This document shows, in pieces, positions 5,305 to 12,864 of a stretch of 18,700 nucleotides of DNA; within the stretch, counting starts at the first letter, position 1; every line of letters begins with the position of its first letter. This DNA is from CAG-964 sp902789345. Lineage in GTDB: Bacteria; Bacillota; Clostridia; Oscillospirales; Acutalibacteraceae. Location of the stretch: NCBI GenBank assembly GCA_052117325.1, contig JBQKJJ010000028.1; one strand, given 5' to 3'. The position numbers and the translations under genes are program-made. The notes beneath the pieces are model-generated. The model made no database searches. It saw only the letters and a program-made list of their open reading frames with translations, and had not been told where the DNA came from.

Positions 5305-5460
5305 ACGAATGTATAAGAAAATTTATGAAAAATATAATTTATTGTATCTTGATATGGTAAAAGTTTACTAATGTAATAAAATCAAAATTTTAAAAATGCT
5401 TGTTAAAGGTTTTCCCCCGTAACATCCTGTTTGTTCAGGATATTACGGGGGAGCTTTTAA
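5305..5460 (+). ncRNA. Orphan ~150-nt transcript, possible small RNA or 20-codon peptide
   Basis: The unit is bounded by the promoter at 5270-5298 and the hairpin at 5414-5451. Within it only a 20-codon ORF is seen (ATG 5310 to TAA 5372; begins MYKKIYEKYNLLYLD), with no good ribosome site. It is very A/T-rich. It is inferred from the promoter and terminator; no family is recognised. Confidence 0.4.
5414..5460 (+). terminator. Strong terminator hairpin
   Basis: CCCCCGTAA (5414-5422) pairs with TTACGGGGG (5443-5451), and after one mismatch ATCCTG (5424-5429) pairs with CAGGAT (5436-5441); the loop is TTTGTT. The T-rich run CTTTTAACTTTTTT lies on the plus-strand side, so it mainly serves plus transcription. 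It may also stop the AhpC operon from the other side. Confidence 0.75.
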
Positions 5461-5601
5461 CTTTTTTACTTTATATGCAGAGCCATATGGCTGGTAGCAT
5501 TAGATATAATTAACTATACAGAAATACTCAAAAATATCACTTGAATTATATTTAAAAATTAAACAGTTAAGAGTATAACAAATATATTTTGAGCTTTTGT
5601 T
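5461..5601. other. A/T-rich spacer beyond the AhpF-like gene
   Basis: There is no gene here. It holds a 12-bp perfect palindrome AGCCATATGGCT (5481-5492) and an inverted repeat AGCTTTTG/CAAAAGCT (5592-5599 with 5614-5621) that straddles the downstream gene's stop codon. Confidence 0.4.
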
Positions 5602-7230
5602 TTAGATTATATCCAAAAGCTGTTGTAAATTCTTTTTGCCGAAGAAAACCTTACTGTTGTTTACTACAAGGCAGGGTACGCTCATAACATTGTATTTTTC
5701 CTTTAATTGAGGGAAATAGTTTATGTCATAGGCGTGGGCAGTAACTAAAGAATTTTCTGCGGCAATTTTTTGTGCCGCCATTACCAGTTGAGGGCACATA
5801 GTGCAGGATAGTGAAACCAGAATTTTCAAATCCTTTTGTTCCGAAATCTGTTTTATTTTCTGCAAAACAGGCTCTTCAAGCTTTTGCCCTGTGCCGGAGG
5901 CATTGTAAATGCCTATAATAAACGATGTAAACTCGTGGCCGCCGGGTACACCGTGGAAGGCCATGCCTGTGTCGTCACCGTTTTGCCTTAATATGCTTAC
6001 ATATGGTGTGCTTTCGGAGTTTGTTTCCTTAATTACTGAAATTTTATCTGTCCGTTCTGCTATGGCGTCCATATACTCCTGTAGCTGTGCTGATACAGGG
6101 TTGCCGTTAAGGTACAGCTTTAATATTACAGGGTTTTCCATTTTTGAGAAGACGCTGTCAAGCTGTGCTAAAATATCAGCGGAGAAAAGCTCACCGTCTG
6201 CTTTGGCTAAAGTTGTGTTGTCTGCCTGCTTTGACTGTACAGCCTTGGCAGGTGGTGTATACTGTGGCTTTAGACCTGTTTTTTCCGACATTGACTGAGC
6301 ATATTTTTCAAGCTCTGTTGCCGCTGTTGCACCGTCGCCTACGGCAGTAACAACTTGTCTTAAGCTTTTTACGCATACATCGCCGGCGGCATATACGCCC
6401 TCAAGATTTGTTTTTTGGTTCCTGTCCGTTATTATATAGCCCTGCTGGTTACATTCAAGTTTTTTATCTACAAGCTCTGTTGCCGGAGCGTAGCCGGCAA
6501 AAACAAATATGCCAAAGTTGTCGCCGTTGTTTGCACTTCGCTTTGTTTTCTCGCCTGTTTTTGTGTTATGATATTCTACGGTAGTTATGGCGTTGTCACC
6601 GTCAACAGAATCAATAACCGTGTTGGTTAAGACTGTAATTTTAGGATGATTTTTTGCCAAGTCGGCAGTTGCTTTTGCACAGGTAAAATCATCTTCCCGC
6701 ACAAGAATGTTTATGTGGCTTGCATACTTTGTTAAAAATACGCTTTCTTCCGCTGCCGCAAAACCGCCGCCTACAATAAAAAGTTCTTTGCCGGTAAAAA
6801 ATTCACCGTCACAGGTTGCACAGTAGGCTACGCCGTGACCTTTCCAAAGGTCCTCACCCTTAAAGCCTACTGTTCGTGGGTGTGCTCCGGTGGCTATAAG
6901 CACTCCAAGGCAGGTGTAACTGCCTGAAGAAGTTACCACTGTTTTAAGGTCACCCTCTAAACTTAGCTGTGTTACCTCTGCAAGCAAAAATTCGGCACCA
7001 AAGCTTTCTGCCTGTGCACGCATATTTTCCGTAAGGGTTTTGCCGTCGGTATGCTTTACTCCGGGGTAATTAACTACTTCCGATGTAATTGTTATCTGAC
7101 CGCCAAAATGCTCTTTTTCAACCACAAGCACACGGTAGCAGGCCCTTGCTAAGTAAAGTGCTGCGGTTAAACCGGCAGGCCCACCGCCGATTACAATTAC
7201 ATCGTAAAGCTTTTCTCTATCTATATCCAT
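5602..7230 (-). CDS. Thioredoxin reductase fused to an AhpF-type disulfide domain (permuted AhpF)
   Basis: A 542-residue flavoprotein expected to pass electrons from NAD(P)H through FAD and two disulfide centres to AhpC. Residues 1-310 are a thioredoxin-reductase module: FAD-binding GGGPAG at 15-20, redox CATC at 137-140, NAD(P)H-binding GGGFAA at 154-159, and an AAGD flavin motif near residue 290. After a flexible Ala/Lys/Thr-rich linker, residues ~345-542 form a double thioredoxin-fold domain with active site CTMC at 476-479 and a cis-proline SVP at 517-519, as in the N-terminal domain of AhpF. In enterobacterial AhpF that domain comes first, so the order here is reversed. The start overlaps the ahpC stop (TAATG), so the two are coupled. 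Forms of this fusion are known in clostridia. Confidence 0.9.
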   Translation of the reverse strand: MDIDREKLYDVIVIGGGPAGLTAALYLARACYRVLVVEKEHFGGQITITSEVVNYPGVKHTDGKTLTENMRAQAESFGAEFLLAEVTQLSLEGDLKTVVTSSGSYTCLGVLIATGAHPRTVGFKGEDLWKGHGVAYCATCDGEFFTGKELFIVGGGFAAAEESVFLTKYASHINILVREDDFTCAKATADLAKNHPKITVLTNTVIDSVDGDNAITTVEYHNTKTGEKTKRSANNGDNFGIFVFAGYAPATELVDKKLECNQQGYIITDRNQKTNLEGVYAAGDVCVKSLRQVVTAVGDGATAATELEKYAQSMSEKTGLKPQYTPPAKAVQSKQADNTTLAKADGELFSADILAQLDSVFSKMENPVILKLYLNGNPVSAQLQEYMDAIAERTDKISVIKETNSESTPYVSILRQNGDDTGMAFHGVPGGHEFTSFIIGIYNASGTGQKLEEPVLQKIKQISEQKDLKILVSLSCTMCPQLVMAAQKIAAENSLVTAHAYDINYFPQLKEKYNVMSVPCLVVNNSKVFFGKKNLQQLLDII

Positions 7231-7793
7231 TAAAGCATACCTACAAGGTCAAGGCTAGGCTTTAGGGTTTCTGCACCCGGTTGCCACTTGGCAGGGCAAA
7301 CCTCATCGCCGTGTTCTGCTACAAATTGGCTTGCCTGTAAACGCCTTAGAAGCTCTTTGGCGTTTCTGCCTACATTGCCGGCGTTTACTTCGTAAACCAC
7401 TATTTTGCCCTGTGGGTTTACTATAAAGCTGCCTCTTTCTGCCATTCCGTCAGCCTCTATAAGCACCTGAAAATCACGGGAAAGTGCATGCGTAGGGTCT
7501 GCAAGCATAGGGTAGGTTATTTTTCCTATGCGTTCGGAAGAGTCGTGCCAAGCCTTGTGTACAAAGTGGCTGTCTGTAGAAACGGCGTATATCTCGCAGT
7601 TGGCCTTTTGAAATTCGCTGTATTCATTCTGCAAATCTTCAAGCTCTGTAGGGCAAATAAATGTAAAATCCGCAGGGTAGAAGAAGAAAATACTCCACTT
7701 GCCCAAAATATCCTTTTTACTTACTGTTTTAAATTCATTGTTTTGGTAAGCCTGTACAGTAAAGTCGCTTACCTCTTTATTAATCATTGACAT
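7230..7793 (-). CDS. ahpC: AhpC alkyl hydroperoxide reductase (2-Cys peroxiredoxin)
   Basis: A 187-residue typical 2-Cys peroxiredoxin that reduces H2O2 and organic peroxides in the cytoplasm. The peroxidatic cysteine is C47 in DFTFICPTEL and the resolving cysteine is C166 in GDEVCPAKW, the same spacing as enterobacterial AhpC (46/165). The catalytic arginine and threonine context is intact, and the C-terminal tail has the full length for decamer assembly. GGAGG (minus strand, near 7804-7808) lies 10 nt before ATG 7793, so this start beats the internal ATG two codons later. The reductase partner follows with a one-base overlap. A clear promoter and a palindrome sit upstream. Confidence 0.96.
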   Translation of the reverse strand: MSMINKEVSDFTVQAYQNNEFKTVSKKDILGKWSIFFFYPADFTFICPTELEDLQNEYSEFQKANCEIYAVSTDSHFVHKAWHDSSERIGKITYPMLADPTHALSRDFQVLIEADGMAERGSFIVNPQGKIVVYEVNAGNVGRNAKELLRRLQASQFVAEHGDEVCPAKWQPGAETLKPSLDLVGML

Positions 7794-7822
7794 TAAAAAT
7801 TTACCTCCTTAATTTTGCAAAC

Positions 7823-7845
7823 AGCCACAACCTTTAGGTGCGGCT
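7823..7845 (-). promoter_or_regulatory. Leader hairpin of ahpC
   Basis: Arms 7823-7832 and 7837-7845 pair around a TAAA loop with one bulge and a G-U pair. It is in the 5' leader, just before the ribosome site; its function is unknown. Confidence 0.4.
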
Positions 7846-7863
7846 GTGGTAACGGATTATAAG

Positions 7864-7879
7864 GTTAGTTTAAACTAAC
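7864..7879. promoter_or_regulatory. 16-bp perfect palindrome at the ahpC start point
   Basis: GTTAGTTTAAACTAAC is perfectly symmetric and lies 8-23 bp downstream of the -10, so a bound protein would block initiation. It does not resemble the PerR box (TTATAATNATTATAA). Confidence 0.6.
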
Positions 7880-7886
7880 TGATTGC

Positions 7887-7915
7887 ATTATACTATACAC
7901 CTCTAATTATCTCAA
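7887..7915 (-). promoter_or_regulatory. ahpC promoter
   Basis: Minus strand TTGAGA (7915-7910), a 17-bp spacer and TATAAT (7892-7887), about 95 bp before the ahpC start. Confidence 0.7.
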
Positions 7916-7987
7916 TTAATAAAAATAAATAATTTGTTAAATTTTCGGTGTATTATTAATAAAAAGCCGAAATTAATTTTTAAAAAA

Positions 7988-8176
7988 TTAATAAAACTGC
8001 TTAGATTTGTCGTTTTGTTTTTGCAAAAAGTCAACAACATAGTGTAGCTGACCGGCTGTATGAATGTAGTCGTTATGACTGCTGTGCAGCTCCAGCTGAA
8101 GCCATACAGGCAGTGAAGTAAAGTAGCTTCTTGTGCTGCTGCTTGTTTTTAATAATTGTGATAAATCCTTTTCCAT
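7988..8176 (-). CDS. 62-residue conserved-looking small protein
   Basis: Translation starts at ATG 8176, preceded by GCGGAGG (minus strand) nine bases earlier; an ATG at 8194 sits upstream of that ribosome site and is rejected. The peptide begins MEKDLSQLLKTSSSTRSYFT and carries SLPVWLQLELHSSHNDYIHT, a helical segment rich in histidine and aromatic residues, and ends FLQKQNDKSKQFY. There is no signal peptide or membrane segment. It lies some 70 bp before the ahpC promoter on the same strand, with its own ribosome site, so a link to peroxide defence is possible but unproven. I do not recognise the family. Confidence 0.6.
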   Translation of the reverse strand: MEKDLSQLLKTSSSTRSYFTSLPVWLQLELHSSHNDYIHTAGQLHYVVDFLQKQNDKSKQFY

Positions 8177-8194
8177 AATATCAACCTCCGCCAA

Positions 8195-8393
8195 ATATAG
8201 GTTGTGTCATTTGCAAAAAATAATTTAAGGAAATATATACAATAATTATGCTGCTTACAGTCTTAAACAGTCGTTAATTAGAATATATTGTTTTTTGCAA
8301 ATAATTATGACAAAAACAGCCTAATCCTTGGAGCTGTTTTAAAAAAGGTATATATTTGGTTTTGGCCGGGTAAAAATTCTGCCGCTATCGGCA
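8195..8393. other. A/T-rich intergenic segment with a second terminator-like hairpin
   Basis: No gene. On the minus strand AAAACAGC (8340-8333) pairs with GCTGTTTT (8320-8313), followed by a short T run; a smaller GCCG-ATAG-CGGC hairpin sits at 8381-8392. Together with the strong stem at 8394 they could form a tandem terminator for potABCD. Two imperfect copies of TTTTTTGCAAAT, in opposite orientation, lie near 8209-8220 and 8290-8301; their role is unclear. Confidence 0.45.
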
Positions 8394-8436
8394 AAAATCC
8401 CACCGTAATTTTCAGAAACAATTACGGTGGGATTTT
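8394..8436 (-). terminator. Strong terminator of the pot operon
   Basis: A perfect 17-bp stem: AAAATCCCACCGTAATT (8394-8410) with its complement 8420-8436 and a 9-nt loop. T runs flank it on both strands, so it can act bidirectionally. Confidence 0.85.
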
Positions 8437-8494
8437 GCATAGATAAAGCCAAACTGTAATGCGTATTACGGTTTAGCTAAATATTAATCTTGAA

Positions 8495-9562
8495 TTATGA
8501 CTGTACCTTTAAAAATTCATTTTGCATATAGTCATAAACATCCTGCGGCAGATTTGCAAAGGTGTAGCACTTGTTTAAATAATCGTCAGACGGGTAAATA
8601 AGCTTGTTGTTTTTAATGTCATCGTCAAGCAGGTCATACGCCGCCTGGTTTGGTGTGGAATAGCCCAGGTATTCTGCGTTTGCCTTAGCTACTTCCGCCT
8701 CAAGCATATAGTTAATAAACTTTTCGGCCAGCTCTTTGTGCTTTGTGGTTTTTGGAATACACATGGAGTCTATAAACAGGTTGGAGCCTTCCTCAGGCAG
8801 TACATAGTCAAGGTTATCGTTGTTAGTCATCATAACTGCTATGTCACCGGCATAGTAAGGTGCAAGTGCCGCCTGATCGCCCTCCATTTCAGTAAACACC
8901 TGGTCCATTACATATTTTTTAAGCAGTGGCTTCTGCTCTGACAAATACTTTGTGGCAGTGTCTATATCCTTTTTAGTTACTGTAGTTGGTGTAATGCCCT
9001 TTAGCTTCATGGCAATAGCCATAGCGTCTCTGGAGTTGTTAAACATTAGAATGTTTCCGCTGTAGGTTTTATCCCACAAAGACTTAAAGCTTGTAGGCTT
9101 TTCTTTTACCATAGTTTTGTTGTAGCAAAGCGCTACCACACCCCAAGAGTAAGGCACAGAGTATTCACCCTTTGGGTCAAAGTCTGTTGTCTGGTATCTC
9201 TTCATAATGTTTTTTGAGTTAGGTACATTGTCAAAGTCAATTTTTTCAAGCATATTTTCTTCTATAAGCTTGCTAATCATATAGTCTGACGGAATAATAA
9301 CATCGTAGCTTGAGTTACTCTCTTTAAGCAGGTTATACATTTCCTCGTTTGACTCATAGTTGGTGTAGTTTACTTTGATATTATAGCGCTTTTCAAACTC
9401 GCCAATAGTGTCCAATGAGCCGTCTTCACCGTTTGAAATATATTCACCCCAGTTAAACACATTAATTTCTTCCTTTGGTGTTGAAGAGCCGCAGCCGGCA
9501 AAAACAATGGTTGTTGACGCAATAATGGCACCGCATAATGCCACACACAGTAATTTTTTCAT
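8495..9562 (-). CDS. potD: PotD spermidine/putrescine-binding lipoprotein
   Basis: A 355-residue extracellular solute-binding protein of the polyamine ABC importer. The lipoprotein signal ends at FAGC with the lipidated cysteine at residue 24 when ATG 9562 is taken as the start. The TTG three codons upstream is not used here because GGAG lies eight bases before ATG 9562. The mature protein opens INVFNWGEYIS, a hallmark of PotD/PotF, and contains SYDVIIPSDYMISKL, VPYSWGVVALCYN and YYAGDIAVMM segments of the family's two-lobed fold. It is the last gene of the operon, 21 nt after potC. Binding of polyamines is inferred from the family; which polyamine is not visible. Confidence 0.93.
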   Translation of the reverse strand: MKKLLCVALCGAIIASTTIVFAGCGSSTPKEEINVFNWGEYISNGEDGSLDTIGEFEKRYNIKVNYTNYESNEEMYNLLKESNSSYDVIIPSDYMISKLIEENMLEKIDFDNVPNSKNIMKRYQTTDFDPKGEYSVPYSWGVVALCYNKTMVKEKPTSFKSLWDKTYSGNILMFNNSRDAMAIAMKLKGITPTTVTKKDIDTATKYLSEQKPLLKKYVMDQVFTEMEGDQAALAPYYAGDIAVMMTNNDNLDYVLPEEGSNLFIDSMCIPKTTKHKELAEKFINYMLEAEVAKANAEYLGYSTPNQAAYDLLDDDIKNNKLIYPSDDYLNKCYTFANLPQDVYDYMQNEFLKVQS

Positions 9563-9583
9563 AATCAAATCTCCTTTTTTAAA

Positions 9584-10384
9584 TTAAGCTGTACGCTCTT
9601 TTTCAGCTCTGCGTTCCCATACATTTACTATTATTAGTATAGCTATTGTTATTATAAAAAGCAAAGTTGAAAGGGCGTTTATAGTAGGAGAAATTCTCCT
9701 TCTCAGCATTGTGTATATTTCTATCGGCAGGGTTTGAAACTTAGGTCCTCTTGTAAAGTAGGTTATTACAAAGTCGTCCAGCGAATAAGTAAAAGACATA
9801 AGCATACCGGATATAACTCCCGGCATAATTTCAGGCATAACAGTCTTAAAGAATGCCTGCCTTGGGTTGCAGCCAAGGTCAAGTGCCGCCTCATAAATGC
9901 TGTAATCCATCTGCCTTAGCTTTGGCATTACATTAAGTATTACATAAGGCGTGCCAAAGCTTATGTGGGCTATAAGTACAGTTGCAAAGCCCATTTCAAA
10001 GTTAAACAGTGTACCCAAGAAAGCAAACAAAAGCATAAAAGATACACCTGTAACAATTTCCGGGTTAATTATAGGTATGTTTGAAACATTAGTTACAAGG
10101 CTTCTTACAGGCTTTTTCATATTGTAAATGCCTATAGCGGCAAGTGTGCCAAGCACTGTTGATACCAACGCCGCAAGCACCGCAATAATTAATGTATTGT
10201 ACAGGGAGGTCATAATAGCGCTGTTGTTAAAAAGCTCGTAGTACCATTTTAGCGTAAAGCCTTTCCATACAGAGGTTTTTCCGTCGTTAAAGGAGTACAG
10301 TATAAGTACGGCAATAGGCAGGTAAAGAAAAACCATAACCAATGCCACATATATTTTGGAGCCGAGTTTCCTTTTGTTTTTCAT
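9584..10384 (-). CDS. potC: PotC polyamine ABC permease
   Basis: A 266-residue inner-membrane permease with about six helices, starting YVALVMVFLYLPIAVLILYS. It carries the EAA loop that docks onto the ATPase (YEAALDLGCNPRQAFFKTVMPE near residues 164-185, with the conserved glycine). Its start overlaps the potB stop by four bases (ATGA), indicating coupled translation. Length and order match other potABCD operons. It pairs with PotB to form the channel. Confidence 0.94.
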   Translation of the reverse strand: MKNKRKLGSKIYVALVMVFLYLPIAVLILYSFNDGKTSVWKGFTLKWYYELFNNSAIMTSLYNTLIIAVLAALVSTVLGTLAAIGIYNMKKPVRSLVTNVSNIPIINPEIVTGVSFMLLFAFLGTLFNFEMGFATVLIAHISFGTPYVILNVMPKLRQMDYSIYEAALDLGCNPRQAFFKTVMPEIMPGVISGMLMSFTYSLDDFVITYFTRGPKFQTLPIEIYTMLRRRISPTINALSTLLFIITIAILIIVNVWERRAEKERTA

Positions 10385-11175
10385 GCAACAGCCGCCTCCT
10401 CGTCACCAAACTTATTCATTATAATTATAAATACAAGAATAATTATCATAAGCGCAAGGGAAATGGCAGAGCCTACATTTTTATCCCTTTGGAAAATGTT
10501 TTCAATAACATCACCAATCATTTTGTCACCTGTGCCGCCTAAATACTGGGCTACCAAAAAGGTACTGGCCGTAGGAACAAAAACCATTGTAATACCGCTG
10601 ATAATTCCCGGTATACTCAGTGGGAAAATAATCTTGCTGAATACTTTTGCCTTGCCGGCACCAAGGTCCTGTGCCGCCTCTACAAGTCGGTTGTCGATTT
10701 TAAGCATAACCGAATGTATAGGCAAAACCATAAACGGCAAAAAGTTATACACCATACCCAGCACAACCGCTCCGGCGTTGCCAAGCAAAGGTACGTCTAA
10801 CCCCAGCAAATGCACAGCCAAATCTACCAAGCCGTCGTTTTGCAGCAGTAAAACCCAGGCATATATTCTTAAAATAAAGTTCATCCACATAGGCAGCATA
10901 ATGAGCATAGTAATAACATTTCGGGTGCTTGCCTTTGCTCGTGACATTATATAGCTTAGTGGGTATGCAATAAGCAGACAAATTGCCGTGGAAAGCAGGG
11001 CTATCCAAAGTGAGCGAACAAAAACATCGGTGTAAAACAGGCTGTCTGCAAAGGACTGCAGTGTAAAGTTGCCGCTTCTGTCAGTGAATGCGTAGTAAAC
11101 AACCATTGCAAGAGGAATGATTGTGAAAACAAGCATCCATATTAAGTAGGGTATGGAGGGAGCTTTCGACTTCAT
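10381..11175 (-). CDS. potB: PotB polyamine ABC permease
   Basis: A 264-residue permease with about six membrane helices and an EAA loop (VEAAQDLGAGKAKVFSKIIFP near residues 165-185). The N-terminus is short and charged (MKSKAPSIPY) before the first helix. It overlaps potA upstream and potC downstream by four bases each (ATGA). It is expected to form the transmembrane pore with PotC. Confidence 0.94.
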   Translation of the reverse strand: MKSKAPSIPYLIWMLVFTIIPLAMVVYYAFTDRSGNFTLQSFADSLFYTDVFVRSLWIALLSTAICLLIAYPLSYIMSRAKASTRNVITMLIMLPMWMNFILRIYAWVLLLQNDGLVDLAVHLLGLDVPLLGNAGAVVLGMVYNFLPFMVLPIHSVMLKIDNRLVEAAQDLGAGKAKVFSKIIFPLSIPGIISGITMVFVPTASTFLVAQYLGGTGDKMIGDVIENIFQRDKNVGSAISLALMIIILVFIIIMNKFGDEEAAVA

Positions 11176-12599
11176 TGTTCCTCACCTCCTGCGTTGTCGC
11201 ACAGGGTAAAGTGAGCGTTTTTAAAGTCAAAGCATACAGGGGCATAGGTCGCTACCTGTTCGTCCTGCATACTTGTCATTAGCCACTTACGGCTGTCGGT
11301 TTCTATAATAATTTCATTATACTCGCCTTTATAAATTACAGAAACAATGTAGGCCTCCAAAGCGCCGTTGCCGTCACCTGCAATATATATGCCGGACGGA
11401 GGCAGAGAAATTTCCAAAGTGCTGCCCTCAGGGTAGCAGTTGTCTGCTACTGTAACGGTGCTGCCCTCAATGTCAATTTCCATTGAGTTTTCCTCTTTGT
11501 TGCTGCTTATAACCGTGGCTTTGAAAATATTATTTTCAGTTGGGAACAGCTTATTCATAATGTGTATGTTGTCAGGCGTAACCTTCATACCTATTTTAGT
11601 GCCTACAGGCTCGCACCTTGTGTTGTGTATAATCCACAGGCAGCCGTTGCAGTCTACTTCCATTTCATAATGAACGCCCTTAAATACCACATCTGTAACA
11701 GTACCGGTAAGCTGCCCGTCGTTTGGCTTACAGACCTCTATATCCTCAGGGCGAATAACAACATCTACCGGCTGATACGGCTCAAAGCCCTTGTCACTGC
11801 AGTCAATTTCCGTGTTTTGAATAATAACGCAGTAGTCCTCTTTCATAATGCCGTTTAGGATATTTGCCTCGCCTATAAAGTCGGCTACAAAGGCGTTGGC
11901 AGGCTCGTTGTAAATGTCTGTAGGGGAGCCTATCTGTTCTATTTTACCGTTGTTCATTACAACAACTCGGTCGGACATTGTAAGGGCTTCCTCCTGGTCG
12001 TGTGTAACAAATACAAAGGTGGTTTTTAGCTGGTGTTGTAGCTGTTTAAGCTCTATCTGCATATCTTTACGCAGTTTTAAATCTAACGCTCCCAGCGGCT
12101 CGTCCAGTAAGAGCACCTTAGGGTCGCACACCAAAGCTCTGGCTATGGCAACTCTCTGTTGCTGACCGCCCGAAAGCTTTGAAACAGGTCTTTTTTCGTA
12201 GCCCTTTAGGTCAACCACCGCAAGCATTTTCTTTACTGCTGTATCTATTTCTTCTTTTGATTTTCTTTTCAGCTTTAGTCCAAACGCAATGTTATCATAA
12301 ACATTCAAATGCGGAAACAAAGCGTACTTTTGAAAAACCGTGTTTACATTTCTCTTGTTAGGCGGAACATTATTAATGCGTTTTCCGTCAAAGAAAAGGT
12401 CGCCGCTGTCAGGCTCCAAAAAGCCGCCTATAATTCTAAGTGTAGTGGTTTTACCGCAGCCGCTTGGTCCCAACAGAGTTATAAACTCTCTGTCTTTAAT
12501 ATCTAAATTAATCTTATCAAGTATTACTTCACCGTCAAAGGAAACTTCAACATCCTTTAAGGAAATAATAGTCTTTTCATTCAATTTATGCACCCCCAT
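11172..12599 (-). CDS. potA: PotA ABC ATPase with an added C-terminal domain
   Basis: A 475-residue ATPase that powers polyamine uptake. Walker A GPSGCGKTT at 44-52, Q-loop Q90, signature LSGGQ at 142-146, Walker B with D166/E167 and H-loop H200 are all intact. A TOBE-type domain follows from about 240 to 350. Typical PotA ends near residue 350-380; this one continues for roughly 100 residues with what looks like a second TOBE-like segment (GALEAYIVSVIYKGEYNEII near 420-440). The start is uncertain: ATG 12599 has no ribosome site, whereas GGGGGTG (minus strand) sits six bases before TTG 12584, which may be the real start. It is the first gene of the operon, with a promoter 35 bp upstream. Confidence 0.94.
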   Translation of the reverse strand: MGVHKLNEKTIISLKDVEVSFDGEVILDKINLDIKDREFITLLGPSGCGKTTTLRIIGGFLEPDSGDLFFDGKRINNVPPNKRNVNTVFQKYALFPHLNVYDNIAFGLKLKRKSKEEIDTAVKKMLAVVDLKGYEKRPVSKLSGGQQQRVAIARALVCDPKVLLLDEPLGALDLKLRKDMQIELKQLQHQLKTTFVFVTHDQEEALTMSDRVVVMNNGKIEQIGSPTDIYNEPANAFVADFIGEANILNGIMKEDYCVIIQNTEIDCSDKGFEPYQPVDVVIRPEDIEVCKPNDGQLTGTVTDVVFKGVHYEMEVDCNGCLWIIHNTRCEPVGTKIGMKVTPDNIHIMNKLFPTENNIFKATVISSNKEENSMEIDIEGSTVTVADNCYPEGSTLEISLPPSGIYIAGDGNGALEAYIVSVIYKGEYNEIIIETDSRKWLMTSMQDEQVATYAPVCFDFKNAHFTLCDNAGGEEQ

Positions 12600-12635
12600 T
12601 TATTGTGTAAATAAACACATAACTTTTCAATATAA

Positions 12636-12663
12636 AGTATAACAGTTACGAAAGTTTTGTCAA
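12636..12663 (-). promoter_or_regulatory. potABCD promoter
   Basis: Minus strand TTGACA (12663-12658), a 16-bp spacer and TATACT (12641-12636), about 37 bp before the potA ATG. Confidence 0.7.
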
Positions 12664-12750
12664 TTATTATATGCGCCGTATTTAAAATAATTTTCGTAAA
12701 AATCACTTAAAAATTACTTATATTTTAAAATTGTGCTGCAAACCATATCC

Positions 12751-12772
12751 CTTTTGACAAAATAGTCAAAAG
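12751..12772. promoter_or_regulatory. Inverted repeat CTTTTGAC-N6-GTCAAAAG
   Basis: Two 8-bp perfect arms 6 bp apart, about 15 bp upstream of the MATE gene's -35. It looks like an operator for a dimeric regulator; a TTGACA lies within it. Confidence 0.5.
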
Positions 12773-12786
12773 TTTTTATGTTGGTA

Positions 12787-12815
12787 TTGCCATTGTTTAA
12801 ATATAGCACTATACT
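12787..12815 (+). promoter_or_regulatory. Promoter of the MATE gene
   Basis: TTGCCA (12787-12792), a 17-bp spacer and TATACT (12810-12815). Confidence 0.6.
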
Positions 12816-12864
12816 AAATAATGGATAAAAATGAAAATACAATATAAAAAAGGACGAATCTATA

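Noticed and set aside
7861..7980. PerR box upstream of ahpC
   Set aside because: No TTATAAT-N-ATTATAA match; the palindrome found has another sequence.
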